Program-made: the position numbers and the translations under genes
Part shown: piece after piece, positions 38,583-51,556 of the stretch
How the letters are laid out: each line of letters opens with the position of its first letter
Numbering within the stretch: the stretch's first letter is position 1
Notes under the pieces: model-generated
Seen by the model: the letters and a program-made list of their open reading frames with translations, nothing else
What the model was told of the DNA's origin: nothing
The model's database searches: none
Assembly (NCBI RefSeq): GCF_036864975.1
Contig: NZ_CP104311.1
Span: 2,793,513-2,857,512 of the forward strand
Direction of reading: 5' to 3'
DNA length: 64,000 nt
Source: Methylococcus capsulatus
Lineage (GTDB): Bacteria > Pseudomonadota > Gammaproteobacteria > Methylococcales > Methylococcaceae

Positions 38583-39473
38583 ATGGCGGGTCCAGCCGGC
38601 ACTGTCTTCGATCCGGTCCTTCGCCCGGGCAGTGCGGAAGGCGCGCCGGCTGCATGGACCCTGGAAGACGGGAGCCGGCCCAGCCACAGTCGGGTCACGG
38701 TCCAGCGCCTGCGTGACGGGGTCGTCAGCGTCGAAACCGACGAAGTGGCTGAGGAAGTGCCCGTTGCGCTGGTCTACAACGGGGTGCCGCATGTGGTCAT
38801 GCTGGCGACGCCCCTGGACCTGGAGGATTTCGCGATCGGTTTCAGTCTGACCGAGGGCATCGTCCGCTCGCCGTCCGAGATCCTGGCGGTCCGCCCCCAC
38901 AACCGCAGCGAAGGCATCGAGGTGAGGCTGCGTATCACCGAGGACCGTTTCGCCGGCCTGCCGGGCAAGGAACGCAATCTCACCGGGCGTACCGGCTGCG
39001 GCCTGTGTGGCTCAGCGACCCTGCAGCAAGCGGTGCGCCACCCGCCGTGGGTGGGGGTGGACACGGCCGTGTCGATGGCCGATCTGCGCCGCGCCCAGGA
39101 CGAACTGCGTGCGCGACAGGACATCAATTCACTGACCGGTGCGGTGCACGCCGCAGCCTGGATTGTGCCTGGCCGGGGCCTCGTCCACCTACGGGAAGAC
39201 GTGGGCCGCCACAATGCCCTGGACAAACTGATCGGAGTCTTGGCGAAAACCCATACACCACGCAATGAGGGCTTTGTCCTGGTCACCAGCCGCGCCAGCT
39301 ATGAGATGGTGCAGAAATGCGCGGAGGCCGGCGTCGGCTTCCTGGCCGCGATTTCGGCACCCACCGGCCTCGCCATCCGGCTCGCGCTGGAAACCGGCCT
39401 GACCCTGGTCGGTTTCGTCCGCGGCGAGACATGCGTGGTTTATTCCCACGCCCACCGGCTGCTTGAACATTAA
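38583..39473 (+). CDS. fdhD: Formate dehydrogenase accessory sulfurtransferase
   Basis: FdhD transfers sulfur from IscS to the molybdenum cofactor, which formate dehydrogenase needs for activity. 296 residues from ATG 38583; a TTG at 38577 directly after the fdsA stop is an alternative. The cysteine motif reads GCGLCG near residue 140, and LREDVGRHNALDKL and TSRASYEMVQK are conserved blocks. Confidence 0.94.
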   Translation: MAGPAGTVFDPVLRPGSAEGAPAAWTLEDGSRPSHSRVTVQRLRDGVVSVETDEVAEEVPVALVYNGVPHVVMLATPLDLEDFAIGFSLTEGIVRSPSEILAVRPHNRSEGIEVRLRITEDRFAGLPGKERNLTGRTGCGLCGSATLQQAVRHPPWVGVDTAVSMADLRRAQDELRARQDINSLTGAVHAAAWIVPGRGLVHLREDVGRHNALDKLIGVLAKTHTPRNEGFVLVTSRASYEMVQKCAEAGVGFLAAISAPTGLAIRLALETGLTLVGFVRGETCVVYSHAHRLLEH

Positions 39474-39517
39474 GCGAGTTTTCGACTTATAACATCTAAC
39501 TAAATAAGGAGCCCTGC

Positions 39518-39757
39518 TTGCAAATGCATAGCGAAAACCTCGTCAAGATGGCAAACAACATCAGCGCCTTTTTCCAGGCTGATCCCGACCACGCCGCCGC
39601 CGTTAAGGGCGTGGTCGATCATCTGCACAAGTTCTGGGAGCCCAGGATGCGCCGCCAGATCATCGCCCACCTCCAGGCCGGCGGCGAAGGATTGAGCCCG
39701 CTGGCACGTGAAGCCGTGACCGTGCTCATGAACGAGCAGCAGAAGAACGCCGCCTGA
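39518..39757 (+). CDS. fdsD: NAD-dependent formate dehydrogenase delta subunit
   Basis: 79-residue FdsD-type protein (MANNISAFFQADPD, KFWEPRMRRQI). In Cupriavidus and Rhodobacter the delta subunit helps assemble the enzyme. AAGGAG at 39505-39510 is ideally placed for a TTG start at 39518; the ATG at 39524, two codons later, would have a 13-base spacing. Last gene of the operon. Confidence 0.88.
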   Translation: MQMHSENLVKMANNISAFFQADPDHAAAVKGVVDHLHKFWEPRMRRQIIAHLQAGGEGLSPLAREAVTVLMNEQQKNAA

Positions 39758-39796
39758 CCGGTTTTCCACCATTGCGCAGCACCGGCGCGCTCCCGT

Positions 39797-39822
39797 CCGA
39801 CCCCCCTATTGCGCGGGGTCGG
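39797..39822 (+). terminator. Hairpin at the end of the formate dehydrogenase operon
   Basis: A perfect 8-bp stem CCGACCCC/GGGGTCGG with a ten-base loop, 40 bases after fdsD. No T-run, so termination would have to be hairpin-led or factor-assisted. Confidence 0.5.
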
Positions 39823-39880
39823 CTACCCCCCTCCGCTCAGGCCGACACGAATTCAGCGAGGGTATTGCTTTACATCAAAA

Positions 39881-39906
39881 ATTCCATAATTATAGAAATA
39901 TGGAAT
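39881..39906 (+). promoter_or_regulatory. Probable ArsR operator overlapping the arsR start
   Basis: Perfect 8-base inverted arms ATTCCATA (39881-39888) and TATGGAAT (39899-39906) separated by ten bases, the right arm covering the arsR ATG. A second, imperfect 16-bp palindrome is nested at 39883-39898. TTTACA at 39869-39874 is a candidate -35. ArsR proteins bind such AT-rich dyads over their own promoters and release on arsenite. Confidence 0.7.
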
Positions 39907-40241
39907 CAAAGTCCGTCGTAACCGCCCTTGCCGCCCTGGCACAAGAATCCCGTCTGGCCGTATTCCGATTGCTGATCCAGGCCGGGCCCGAGGGGCTTTC
40001 CGCCGGCCGAGTCGCCGAAGCATTGGGAATCGCCCCCTCATCGTTGTCCTTCCATCTCAAGGAATTGGCCCATGCCGGTCTGGTCAGATCACGTCAGGAA
40101 AGCCGCTATGTCATCTATTCGGCAAATTTCGAGGTGATGAACGAGCTGATCGGGTTTTTGACCGAGAACTGCTGCCGCGGCGCCCCCTGTACGACGTCCA
40201 CCCCGCTTCGATGCACTACCAATCAGGAGACCGCTGAATGA
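39900..40241 (+). CDS. arsR: ArsR-family arsenic-responsive repressor
   Basis: 113 residues with a winged helix-turn-helix (about 30-75; [21 protein letters not shown]). The classic ELCVCDL metal site in the recognition region is absent; instead the C-terminus has Cys91, Cys92 and Cys97 (NCCRGAPC), like the C-terminal arsenite site of the Acidithiobacillus ferrooxidans ArsR. No Shine-Dalgarno sequence precedes ATG 39900, and the operator overlaps the start codon, so the transcript may be leaderless. The stop overlaps arsC1 by four bases. Confidence 0.88.
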   Translation: MESKSVVTALAALAQESRLAVFRLLIQAGPEGLSAGRVAEALGIAPSSLSFHLKELAHAGLVRSRQESRYVIYSANFEVMNELIGFLTENCCRGAPCTTSTPLRCTTNQETAE

Positions 40242-40735
40242 CCGAGAGAACCTACAACGTGCTCTTTCTGTGTACCGGCAATTCGGCCCGCAGCATCATA
40301 GCAGAGGCGCTGCTCAACCATCTCGGCAAGGGGCGTTTCCATGCCTACAGCGCCGGCAGTCATCCGACCGGTCGCGTCAATCCGCTGGCGCTGGAACGGC
40401 TGGCCAAAGAAGGCGTTCCGGCGGACGAGGCACGCAGCAAAAGCTGGGACGAGTTCACTGCCCCAGGGGCACCGCCGCTGGATTTCGTCATCACGGTCTG
40501 CGATAACGCCGCCGGCGAAGTATGCCCGGCTTGGCCCGGCCAGCCCATCACCGCCCATTGGGGACTGCCCGATCCGGCGGCCGTCGAAGGTTCCGAAGGC
40601 GAACGAAGGCTCGCATTTGCCCAGACCTTCGCGCTGCTCGAGCGGCGTATTGCCCTGTTCATCGCCCTCAATCCGCATAGTCTAGAGCGGTTAGCCCTCG
40701 AGCGGGAGCTTCGCGCCATCGGGCGGATGGCTTGA
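40238..40735 (+). CDS. arsC: Arsenate reductase, low-molecular-weight phosphatase type (first copy)
   Basis: 165 residues. The LMW-PTPase loop CTGNSARS at about 12-19 holds the nucleophilic cysteine, and [15 protein letters not shown] carries the further cysteines used in the disulfide relay of thioredoxin-linked arsenate reductases. It reduces arsenate to arsenite for export by Acr3. It overlaps arsR by four bases and is followed 52 bases later by a paralogue. Confidence 0.88.
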   Translation: MTERTYNVLFLCTGNSARSIIAEALLNHLGKGRFHAYSAGSHPTGRVNPLALERLAKEGVPADEARSKSWDEFTAPGAPPLDFVITVCDNAAGEVCPAWPGQPITAHWGLPDPAAVEGSEGERRLAFAQTFALLERRIALFIALNPHSLERLALERELRAIGRMA

Positions 40736-40787
40736 CGCAAGCTGGAAGGAGATCGCATCTGCGACTTTTGAAGTTCGGGAAACTCTC

Positions 40788-41276
40788 ATGAAGCGAAAGC
40801 TGATCAACATGCTGGTGCTATGCACCGGCAATTCCTGCCGCAGCATTCTTGCTGAGGCACTGCTCAACCATCTGGGGAGTGACCGCCTCCGGGCATGGAG
40901 CGCCGGGAGCCATCCGACCGGAAAGGTCAATCCCCATGCGCTGGAGGCCCTGCGCAGGCACGGCCTCCCTACCGAAGGGCTGAGCAGCAAGTCCTGGGAT
41001 GCCCTCGGCGACGTCGTATTCGACATCCTGATCACTGTCTGTGCCGACGCGGCCGGCGAAACCTGCCCGGCCTACCTGAGCCAAGCCATCCGGGGCCATT
41101 GGGGGCTACCGGATCCGGCCAATGCGACGGGCACGCTGGCGGAGATCGACGCCGTATTCGACGCGGCACTCGAAACCCTGGAAAACCGGGTGCGGGCCTT
41201 GCTGGCCCTGCCGATCGAGCAAATGAGCTCCGCCGAGCTTTCGGTGGAATTGGAACGCATAGGGAAAATAGCATGA
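40788..41276 (+). CDS. Arsenate reductase, low-molecular-weight phosphatase type (second copy)
   Basis: 162 residues, a tandem paralogue of the preceding gene with the loop CTGNSCRS and ILITVCADAAGETCP. Long stretches are shared ([25 protein letters not shown]), but the loop has Cys in place of Ala and the C-terminus differs. The two may differ in reductant partner or substrate (arsenate versus a phosphotyrosine); this is inference. Four-base overlap with acr3. Confidence 0.86.
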   Translation: MKRKLINMLVLCTGNSCRSILAEALLNHLGSDRLRAWSAGSHPTGKVNPHALEALRRHGLPTEGLSSKSWDALGDVVFDILITVCADAAGETCPAYLSQAIRGHWGLPDPANATGTLAEIDAVFDAALETLENRVRALLALPIEQMSSAELSVELERIGKIA

Positions 41277-42343
41277 AGAAAAAGCCCACGCCGACTCGAA
41301 TCGAGCCCAAGCGCATGAGTTTCTTTGACCGCTACCTTACCCTCTGGGTCGCGTTGTGCATGGGCGCCGGCGTCCTGCTCGGCAAGGTACTGCCCGAACC
41401 CGTGGTGGCTCTGCGAGCGCTCGAAATCTCCCACATCAACCTGCCGATCGCCGGTCTCATCTGGCTGATGATCTATCCTATGATGCTGAAAGTGGATTTC
41501 GCTTCGGTGGTGAACGTGGGCAGGAACCCCAGGGGCTTGATGGTGACACTTTTCGTCAACTGGCTGGTCAAGCCGTTCAGCATGGCGCTGTTCGGTTGGT
41601 TATTCTTCAAATACCTGTTTCTTCCGTGGATCGGCCCTGAGACGGGCGATCAGTACCTGGCGGGCGTCATTATCCTCGCTGCGGCGCCTTGCACCGCCAT
41701 GGTGTTTGTCTGGAGCTACCTCACCGACGGTGATCCGGCCTACACCCTGATCCAGGTCGCGGTGAACGATCTCATCATGTTGCTGGCCTTCGTCCCCATC
41801 GTGAAATACCTGGTTTCGGGGGCCGCGGGACTGGAAGTGCCGTTCGACGTCCTGTTCTACTCGGTAGTGGTGTTCATCGTGATACCGCTGGCCGCCGGGG
41901 TTATATCACGGCTGTGGCTGCTGCGCAGCAAGGGCCCCGCCTGGTTCGAACAAGTTTTCCTACCCCGGCTACACCCGGTTGCGATCAGTGCCCTGCTCGT
42001 CACGCTCATGTTGATCTTCGCTTTCCAGGCCGACAACATCACCGGACGTTGGCTGCATGTCGCGCTGATCGCGGTGCCGATCCTGTTTCAGGTGTACTTC
42101 AATTCATCGCTGGTGTACGGTCTGATGCATCTGTTCGGGGTGAATTACGCCGTGGCTGCGCCGGGCGCTCTGATCGGGGCCAGCAATTTCTTCGAACTGG
42201 CAGTGGCGACCGCGATCACCCTGTTCGGCCCGGAATCCGGCGCGGCCTTGGCCACCGTGGTGGGCGTGCTGGTCGAGGTGCCGGTGATGCTCTCGGTCTG
42301 CGCCCTATGCAACCGGACGCGGGGCTGGTTCACCAACGCATAA
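41273..42343 (+). CDS. acr3: Arsenite efflux transporter, ACR3 family
   Basis: 356 residues from ATG 41273 overlapping the arsC2 stop; an open frame continues far upstream but is a shadow of arsC2. About ten transmembrane helices are evident. LAAAPCTAMVFVWSYL contains the conserved membrane cysteine needed by Acr3 for arsenite transport. Last gene of arsR-arsC-arsC-acr3. It converges on groEL with a 104-base gap. Confidence 0.92.
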   Translation: MKKKPTPTRIEPKRMSFFDRYLTLWVALCMGAGVLLGKVLPEPVVALRALEISHINLPIAGLIWLMIYPMMLKVDFASVVNVGRNPRGLMVTLFVNWLVKPFSMALFGWLFFKYLFLPWIGPETGDQYLAGVIILAAAPCTAMVFVWSYLTDGDPAYTLIQVAVNDLIMLLAFVPIVKYLVSGAAGLEVPFDVLFYSVVVFIVIPLAAGVISRLWLLRSKGPAWFEQVFLPRLHPVAISALLVTLMLIFAFQADNITGRWLHVALIAVPILFQVYFNSSLVYGLMHLFGVNYAVAAPGALIGASNFFELAVATAITLFGPESGAALATVVGVLVEVPVMLSVCALCNRTRGWFTNA

Positions 42344-42408
42344 ACGAACCCCCGGTTACGTCATGGCGCAACCAGGGGTTACAGCAGACACGTGTAATTT
42401 CCCTAGCG

Positions 42409-42435
42409 TCGTGGGGCCGTTTTAAGGCCCCACGA
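42409..42435. terminator. Strong hairpin between acr3 and groEL
   Basis: A perfect 10-bp stem TCGTGGGGCC/GGCCCCACGA with a seven-base loop, 13 bases past the groEL stop. It is the probable groESL terminator and can also stop transcription from acr3. Confidence 0.65.
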
Positions 42436-42447
42436 ACCCGATGCCGA

Positions 42448-44100
<1,653 letters not shown>

Positions 44101-44119
44101 TCAAAAGCTTGGCTCAAGA

Positions 44120-44410
44120 TCAGGATTCGATAACACCCATGATGTCGTCTTCCCGGAGTATCAGGTACTCCGTACCGTCGATTTTGACCTCGGTGCCGGA
44201 ATACTTGCCGAACAGTACCGTGTCGCCTGCCTTCACAGCCAAGGGGCGCACCTGACCATTGTCCAACGCCTTGCCGGTGCCGACGGCTACGACCTCGCCC
44301 TTGATCGGCTTCTCCTTCGCAGTATCGGGAATCACGATGCCGCCCGGGGAGGTCTTCTCCTCTTCCCGGCGGATAACCACAACACGGTCATGCAAAGGAC
44401 GGATTTTCAT
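44120..44410 (-). CDS. groS: Co-chaperonin GroES (Hsp10)
   Basis: 96 residues, [12 protein letters not shown] start, mobile loop [19 protein letters not shown] and roof segment. AAAGGAG precedes the start at a good distance. First gene of groESL, transcribed from the heat-shock-type promoter at 44509-44536. Confidence 0.98.
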   Translation of the reverse strand: MKIRPLHDRVVVIRREEEKTSPGGIVIPDTAKEKPIKGEVVAVGTGKALDNGQVRPLAVKAGDTVLFGKYSGTEVKIDGTEYLILREDDIMGVIES

Positions 44411-44479
44411 GATGACTTGGAACTCCTTTAACTATGTTGTTGCTTCAAGGAATGGTGCGAAATGCACGGAATTCAGCGA

Positions 44480-44536
44480 TTAGCACTCTCAGTCGGGTGC
44501 TGCCAGCGATATAGAGACACGGAACCTGATTTCAAG
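44480..44536 (-). promoter_or_regulatory. groESL heat-shock promoter with degenerate CIRCE element
   Basis: On the minus strand: CTTGAAA (44536-44530), a perfect sigma-32 -35, then 13 bases and CTCTATAT (44516-44509), 6 of 8 to the sigma-32 -10. The same bases can be read as sigma-70 TTGAAA-16-TATATC. Immediately downstream lies a perfect GAGTGCTAA half of the HrcA operator (44488-44480), but the other half is degenerate (GCAGCACCC, 6 of 9) and the spacer is 6, not 9. Confidence 0.65.
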
Positions 44537-44674
44537 GCCCCTGTCCAGCCGGCTTTCGCTCTACCGAGGAGGGGCCGCCCGGCGAGCGGCCATGACTTCA
44601 CCGGCGACAATCCGCGCAGTAAGGGAACGGACGGCTCAGGGTCGAACACGCGAAACGGAAGAAAAACTCGTCCG

Positions 44675-45001
44675 CTAAGCCTTGTCGTGCCAGCCCAGCA
44701 TAGTGATCGACATGACGAGCAGCGGGGCTCCGGCCCCCGCCCAATCCATCGCGGACAGCGTTACGCCATCCAAGCCTCGAAGCCAAACCAATGCGGCAGC
44801 CGCGTAGACGCGGCCACTGGCGGCTGAGTCTAACGCAAGCAGCCAAACAAAAAGCGCCAGACTCATCGCTGCTGGAATCAGCAGCCAATTGGGCCCGCTT
44901 TTGCGTTGCCCAAGGTAAGGCAGAAAGCAGCCGATGATCCCGGCAAGTGCTGTTGCGATGAACAGTCCAGTGATGAACAGTCCAGTGGCGTTCAGAATCA
45001 A
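44675..45001 (-). CDS. YnfA/UPF0060-family membrane protein, altered copy
   Basis: 108 residues. The core [18 protein letters not shown]...ASGRVYAA and WLRGLDGV matches the small four-helix YnfA family (about 108 residues). Compared with E. coli YnfA it lacks about six residues after RVYAA (the YGGVY segment) and carries a duplicated TGLFI near the N-terminus caused by a 15-base tandem repeat at 44957-44986. It follows merA by 44 bases and may belong to the mer transcript. Whether it is functional is doubtful. Confidence 0.7.
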   Translation of the reverse strand: MILNATGLFITGLFIATALAGIIGCFLPYLGQRKSGPNWLLIPAAMSLALFVWLLALDSAASGRVYAAAALVWLRGLDGVTLSAMDWAGAGAPLLVMSITMLGWHDKA

Positions 45002-45045
45002 GATCAGTGAATTCTCAGTCGACCAACCTTGCCCTCTCCTTTTTC

Positions 45046-46987
<1,942 letters not shown>

Positions 46988-46990
46988 GGT

Positions 46991-47269
46991 TCATTCCTTT
47001 ACAGTCGAAGGATAACCGGCGTTCGCGGTGGCCTGCGCGAGGGCTGCGGTGCTGGTCTTGGCGTCGTCGAAAGTGACGACGGCTTCCTGTTTCTCGAAGC
47101 TCACCTCGACCTTGCTTACGCCGTCAACCTTGGTGAGCGCCTTCTTCACCGTGATCGGGCAGGCCGCGCAGGTCATGCCGGGCACGGACAGGGTGACAGT
47201 CTGGGTAGCGCCCCATGCGGGTCCGCTCAGGGCGGCGGCCAGGGCGATCAGTGCGGTTCGTTTCTGCAT
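46991..47269 (-). CDS. merP: Periplasmic mercury-binding protein MerP
   Basis: 92 residues: a signal peptide (cleavage likely after AWGATQ region, about 1-20) and a heavy-metal-associated domain with GMTCAACP, whose two cysteines bind Hg(II) in the periplasm and hand it to MerT. Three bases separate it from merF. Confidence 0.94.
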   Translation of the reverse strand: MQKRTALIALAAALSGPAWGATQTVTLSVPGMTCAACPITVKKALTKVDGVSKVEVSFEKQEAVVTFDDAKTSTAALAQATANAGYPSTVKE

Positions 47270-47281
47270 GGCAAGCTCCTT

Positions 47282-47632
47282 TCAGTAGAACAGCGGCAGG
47301 ACGTAGGGAAACGCGACGGCCACCAGAACCAGGGCGGCTACGATCCAGAAAACGACTTTGTAGGCCGTCCGCACTTCCGGCCCGGCGCACACCTCGCCCG
47401 GCTCGCAGGCTTGGGCCGGGCGGAAGATGCGGCGCCCGGCGAAGAACAGCGCGATGAGCGCCGCGCCTATGAAGATCGGGCGGTAGGGTTCCAGCACGGT
47501 CAGATTGCCGATCCAGGCGCCCGAGAAACCGAGCGCGACCAGGACGAGGGGGCCAAGGCAGCAGGCCGAGGCGAGGACGGCCGCGATGCCGCCGGTCGCC
47601 AGTGCGCCGCGGCCATTCTTGGATTCCGACAT
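47282..47632 (-). CDS. merT: Mercuric transport protein MerT
   Basis: 116 residues from ATG 47632 (MSESKNGRGAL), with AAGGAG seven bases upstream; the longer open frame upstream covers the promoter and is not used. Three transmembrane helices, the first with ASACCLGP, and a cytoplasmic Cys pair in QACEPGEVCAG. First gene of merTPFA. Confidence 0.95.
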   Translation of the reverse strand: MSESKNGRGALATGGIAAVLASACCLGPLVLVALGFSGAWIGNLTVLEPYRPIFIGAALIALFFAGRRIFRPAQACEPGEVCAGPEVRTAYKVVFWIVAALVLVAVAFPYVLPLFY

Positions 47633-47667
47633 AAGATTCTCCTTCCGGGACTTCGCTTGATACGGTA

Positions 47668-47698
47668 ACGTTACTTCCGTAGTCAACTACGGAGTCAA
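47668..47698 (-). promoter_or_regulatory. merT promoter and MerR operator
   Basis: Minus strand: -35 TTGACT (47698-47693), a 19-base spacer and -10 TAACGT (47673-47668). Inside the over-long spacer lies the dyad TCCGTAG-TTGA-CTACGGA (47693-47676). The 19-base spacing is the classic feature that MerR-Hg(II) corrects by untwisting DNA, as at Tn501/Tn21 mer. Confidence 0.9.
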
Positions 47699-47703
47699 GC
47701 ACC

Positions 47704-48111
47704 ATGGAGAACGCTCAAGAGAATCTGACCGTCGGCGCCTTCGCCAAGGCCGCCGGGGTCAACGTGGAAACGATCCGCTTCTATCAGCTCAAGGGACTGC
47801 TGCCCCGGCCGGAGCGGCCTTATGGGAGCATCCGCCGCTATGGACAGGCGGATGTGGCGCGGGTGAAGTTCGTGAAATCAGCCCAGCGCTTGGGGTTCAG
47901 CCTGGATGAAGTCGGCCAGCTCCTGAAACTGGAGGACGGCACCCATTGCGGCGAAGCGGCCGAACTGGCCGCCCACCGGCTGGCCGATGTGCGCGCCCGC
48001 TTGGCAGACCTCCAGCGGATGGAGGCAGCGCTGTCGAAGTTGGTTGGCGAGTGCAACGCGCATAGCGGCAACATTTCCTGCCCGTTGATCGCAGCATTGC
48101 ACTGCCGCTAG
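47704..48111 (+). CDS. merR: Mercury-responsive transcriptional activator MerR
   Basis: 135 residues. Winged helix-turn-helix at the N-terminus ([13 protein letters not shown]), dimer coiled coil, and the three Hg(II) ligands at Cys82, Cys117 and Cys126, the same numbering as in Tn501 MerR. It is divergent from merTPFA, with the shared operator in the 71-base gap. Confidence 0.96.
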   Translation: MENAQENLTVGAFAKAAGVNVETIRFYQLKGLLPRPERPYGSIRRYGQADVARVKFVKSAQRLGFSLDEVGQLLKLEDGTHCGEAAELAAHRLADVRARLADLQRMEAALSKLVGECNAHSGNISCPLIAALHCR

Positions 48112-48170
48112 ACACGGAGAGCAGTTCGGGCTTGGCGTCCGATTTTTGTCCGCTTGGTGAGCTGCCGCGG

Positions 48171-49529
<1,359 letters not shown>

Positions 49530-49631
49530 GGCTGGTTTCCTAAAGTCTTGACTCTCGGTGCAACGCGGTTGGCGCAGCTTCAAACAGACCGGACATTATG
49601 CCAGACTACGCTGCGGAGGACATGACCCCCT

Positions 49632-50453
49632 ATGCATTCCACGATCTTCGCCGTCACCGCGATCCTGGCCTACCTCGCTGCCGCCGCATCCCTCTACCAG
49701 TCTCTACGGACCGATTACCTCTCCGCGCTGGAGACGCGGCGTCAGAAAGGGGCGACACTGGTGTTCGGCTTTCTGGCGGTGGGGTGCCATGCATTGACGC
49801 TTTCCACGCTGTTCGACCCCGAAGGGGATCTCAACATCGGCTTTCCGAATACCCTGTCCGCCGCGGCCTGGATGATCGCCACCGTATTGCTGGCCGGAGC
49901 CTTCTTCAGACCGGTCGAGAAACTTGGCATCGTGGTGTTTCCAATGGCCGCCCTGATTCTGGCCCTGAAGCTCTCAATGCCCGGGAGTGCGCATTTTCTG
50001 AAGAACCATTCTCTGGAGATGCGCCTGCACATCGTGGTGTCGATGCTGGCTTACAGCTTCCTCAACATCGCTGCCTTGCAGGCGATCGTACTCGCCGTTC
50101 AGGACTGGCGCATCAAAACCCGCCACGCCAGCGGGTTCGTGCGCTCGCTGCCGCCCCTCCAGACCATGGAAAAACTGCTGTTCCAGCTCATCGGGACTGG
50201 GTTCGTCCTGCTCAGCGTGTCCCTGGTGACCGGATTTCTGTTCGTCGAAGACCTGTTCGGCCAGCATCTGGCACACAAGACCGTGCTTTCCATCGCCGCC
50301 TGGGGGGTGTTTGCCGCCTTGCTCGGTGGACGCCGGTTCCGCGGCTGGCGCGGCCGGACCGCTATCCGCTGGACCCTGGGCGGCTTCGCCGCGCTGATGC
50401 TGGCTTATTTCGGTAGCAAGATGGTGCTGGAACTGGTGCTGCACCGGGTATGA
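49632..50453 (+). CDS. ypjD: Inner-membrane CcsA/YpjD-family protein
   Basis: 273 residues with eight predicted membrane segments. LHIVVSMLAYSFLNIAALQA is the conserved core of the cytochrome c assembly CcsA/CcmF-like superfamily, and ffh-ypjD divergence is conserved in gammaproteobacteria. Its function is not established; heme handling is the family association. Confidence 0.85.
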   Translation: MHSTIFAVTAILAYLAAAASLYQSLRTDYLSALETRRQKGATLVFGFLAVGCHALTLSTLFDPEGDLNIGFPNTLSAAAWMIATVLLAGAFFRPVEKLGIVVFPMAALILALKLSMPGSAHFLKNHSLEMRLHIVVSMLAYSFLNIAALQAIVLAVQDWRIKTRHASGFVRSLPPLQTMEKLLFQLIGTGFVLLSVSLVTGFLFVEDLFGQHLAHKTVLSIAAWGVFAALLGGRRFRGWRGRTAIRWTLGGFAALMLAYFGSKMVLELVLHRV

Positions 50454-50677
50454 GCCGATGAGTCGGGAAGACGTTCACCGGCGGCCACGGTTCCATCAGT
50501 TTGAAAAGGCCTTCCCATTGCTGTAGCAGGCACATGAGATCGACCGGCCTTCGATCGTGGAATAGCCGGGGCTGAGCCAGTTCTTCGGGAAGTTGCTGAA
50601 GGACCTCGAGGAGGCTGAGGGTTTTGCGCCCAAGAGCTCCCGGGGCGCGATTCGGCCTCGTGCTCTGAACGGCCGGC
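50454..50677. other. ypjD-ubiA gap with possible decayed minus-strand coding
   Basis: 224 bases. A minus-strand frame running through it reads plausibly like protein (LLEVLQQLPEEL, LMCLLQQWEGLF) but spills into both flanking genes, has no ribosome site and matches nothing I recognise. Perhaps the residue of a lost gene; low certainty. Confidence 0.25.
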
Positions 50678-51556
50678 TCAGCCGTCCCACGCGTAGTCTG
50701 CGAATAAGCCGGCGAACACCGCCGCACCGAACCAGTGATTATTGAGGAAGGCGCGGAAGCACTTGGACTTCTCCCGCCGGGAAATCAGGACCTGCTGGTA
50801 GACCGAGAACCCCGCCGCGGCGGCCAAGCCCAGCGCATAGGGCCACCCCAAGCCCAGATAGCGGCCGGTGCCGGACAGGATCGCCAGCATGGCGATCTGC
50901 AAGGCGCCGATGATCTCACGGTCGTGCCGTCCGAACAGGATTGCGGTTGACTTGATCCCGATTTTCACGTCGTCCTCCCGGTCCACCATGGCGTACATGG
51001 TGTCGTAGATCAGTGCCCACAGTACCGTCGCCGCGTACAGCGCCCAGGCCACGGCCGGAATCGAGCCGGTCTGGGCAGCGAAAGCCATGGGAATGGCCCA
51101 GCCGAAGGCCAGGCCGAGATAGGCCTGAGGCAGATGGGTATAGCGTTTGGTGAAGGGGTAAGAGGCGGCCAGGAACGCGCCCGGCACCGACAGGGCGATG
51201 GTCAGGCCGTTCATCGTCAGCACCAGCGCGAAGCTCGTCAGGCACAGAACCAGGAACAGGATCAGAGCCTCCTTCGGCGTCACCTCCCCCGCCGCGATCG
51301 GTCGCAGCCGGGTGCGTTCGACGTGCGGGTCGAAATCACGGTCGGCGTAGTCGTTGATGACGCAGCCCGCCGCCCGCATCAACACCACGCCAAGCACGAT
51401 CACGGTCGCCACGCCCGGATCGGGTCGCCCCTGCCCGGCGATCCACAGTGCCCACAGGGCAGGCCAGAGCAGCAGGAAGATGCCGATGGGCTTGTCGAAA
51501 CGCATGAGCCGCCAGTAAGCATCGGCACGGGACTTGAGCGAAGGAGGAAGACTCAT
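50678..51556 (-). CDS. ubiA: 4-hydroxybenzoate polyprenyltransferase
   Basis: Attaches the polyprenyl chain to 4-hydroxybenzoate in ubiquinone synthesis, in the inner membrane. 292 residues, eight or nine helices, with the two Asp-rich prenyl-diphosphate motifs NDYADRDFD (about 68-76) and DREDDVKIG (about 190-198). It overlaps ubiC by four bases. Confidence 0.95.
   Translation of the reverse strand: MSLPPSLKSRADAYWRLMRFDKPIGIFLLLWPALWALWIAGQGRPDPGVATVIVLGVVLMRAAGCVINDYADRDFDPHVERTRLRPIAAGEVTPKEALILFLVLCLTSFALVLTMNGLTIALSVPGAFLAASYPFTKRYTHLPQAYLGLAFGWAIPMAFAAQTGSIPAVAWALYAATVLWALIYDTMYAMVDREDDVKIGIKSTAILFGRHDREIIGALQIAMLAILSGTGRYLGLGWPYALGLAAAAGFSVYQQVLISRREKSKCFRAFLNNHWFGAAVFAGLFADYAWDG

Noticed and set aside
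40895..41272. N-terminal extension of acr3 into arsC2
   Set aside because: The extended part has no similarity to transporters and overlaps a good gene; ATG 41273 gives a standard Acr3 length.
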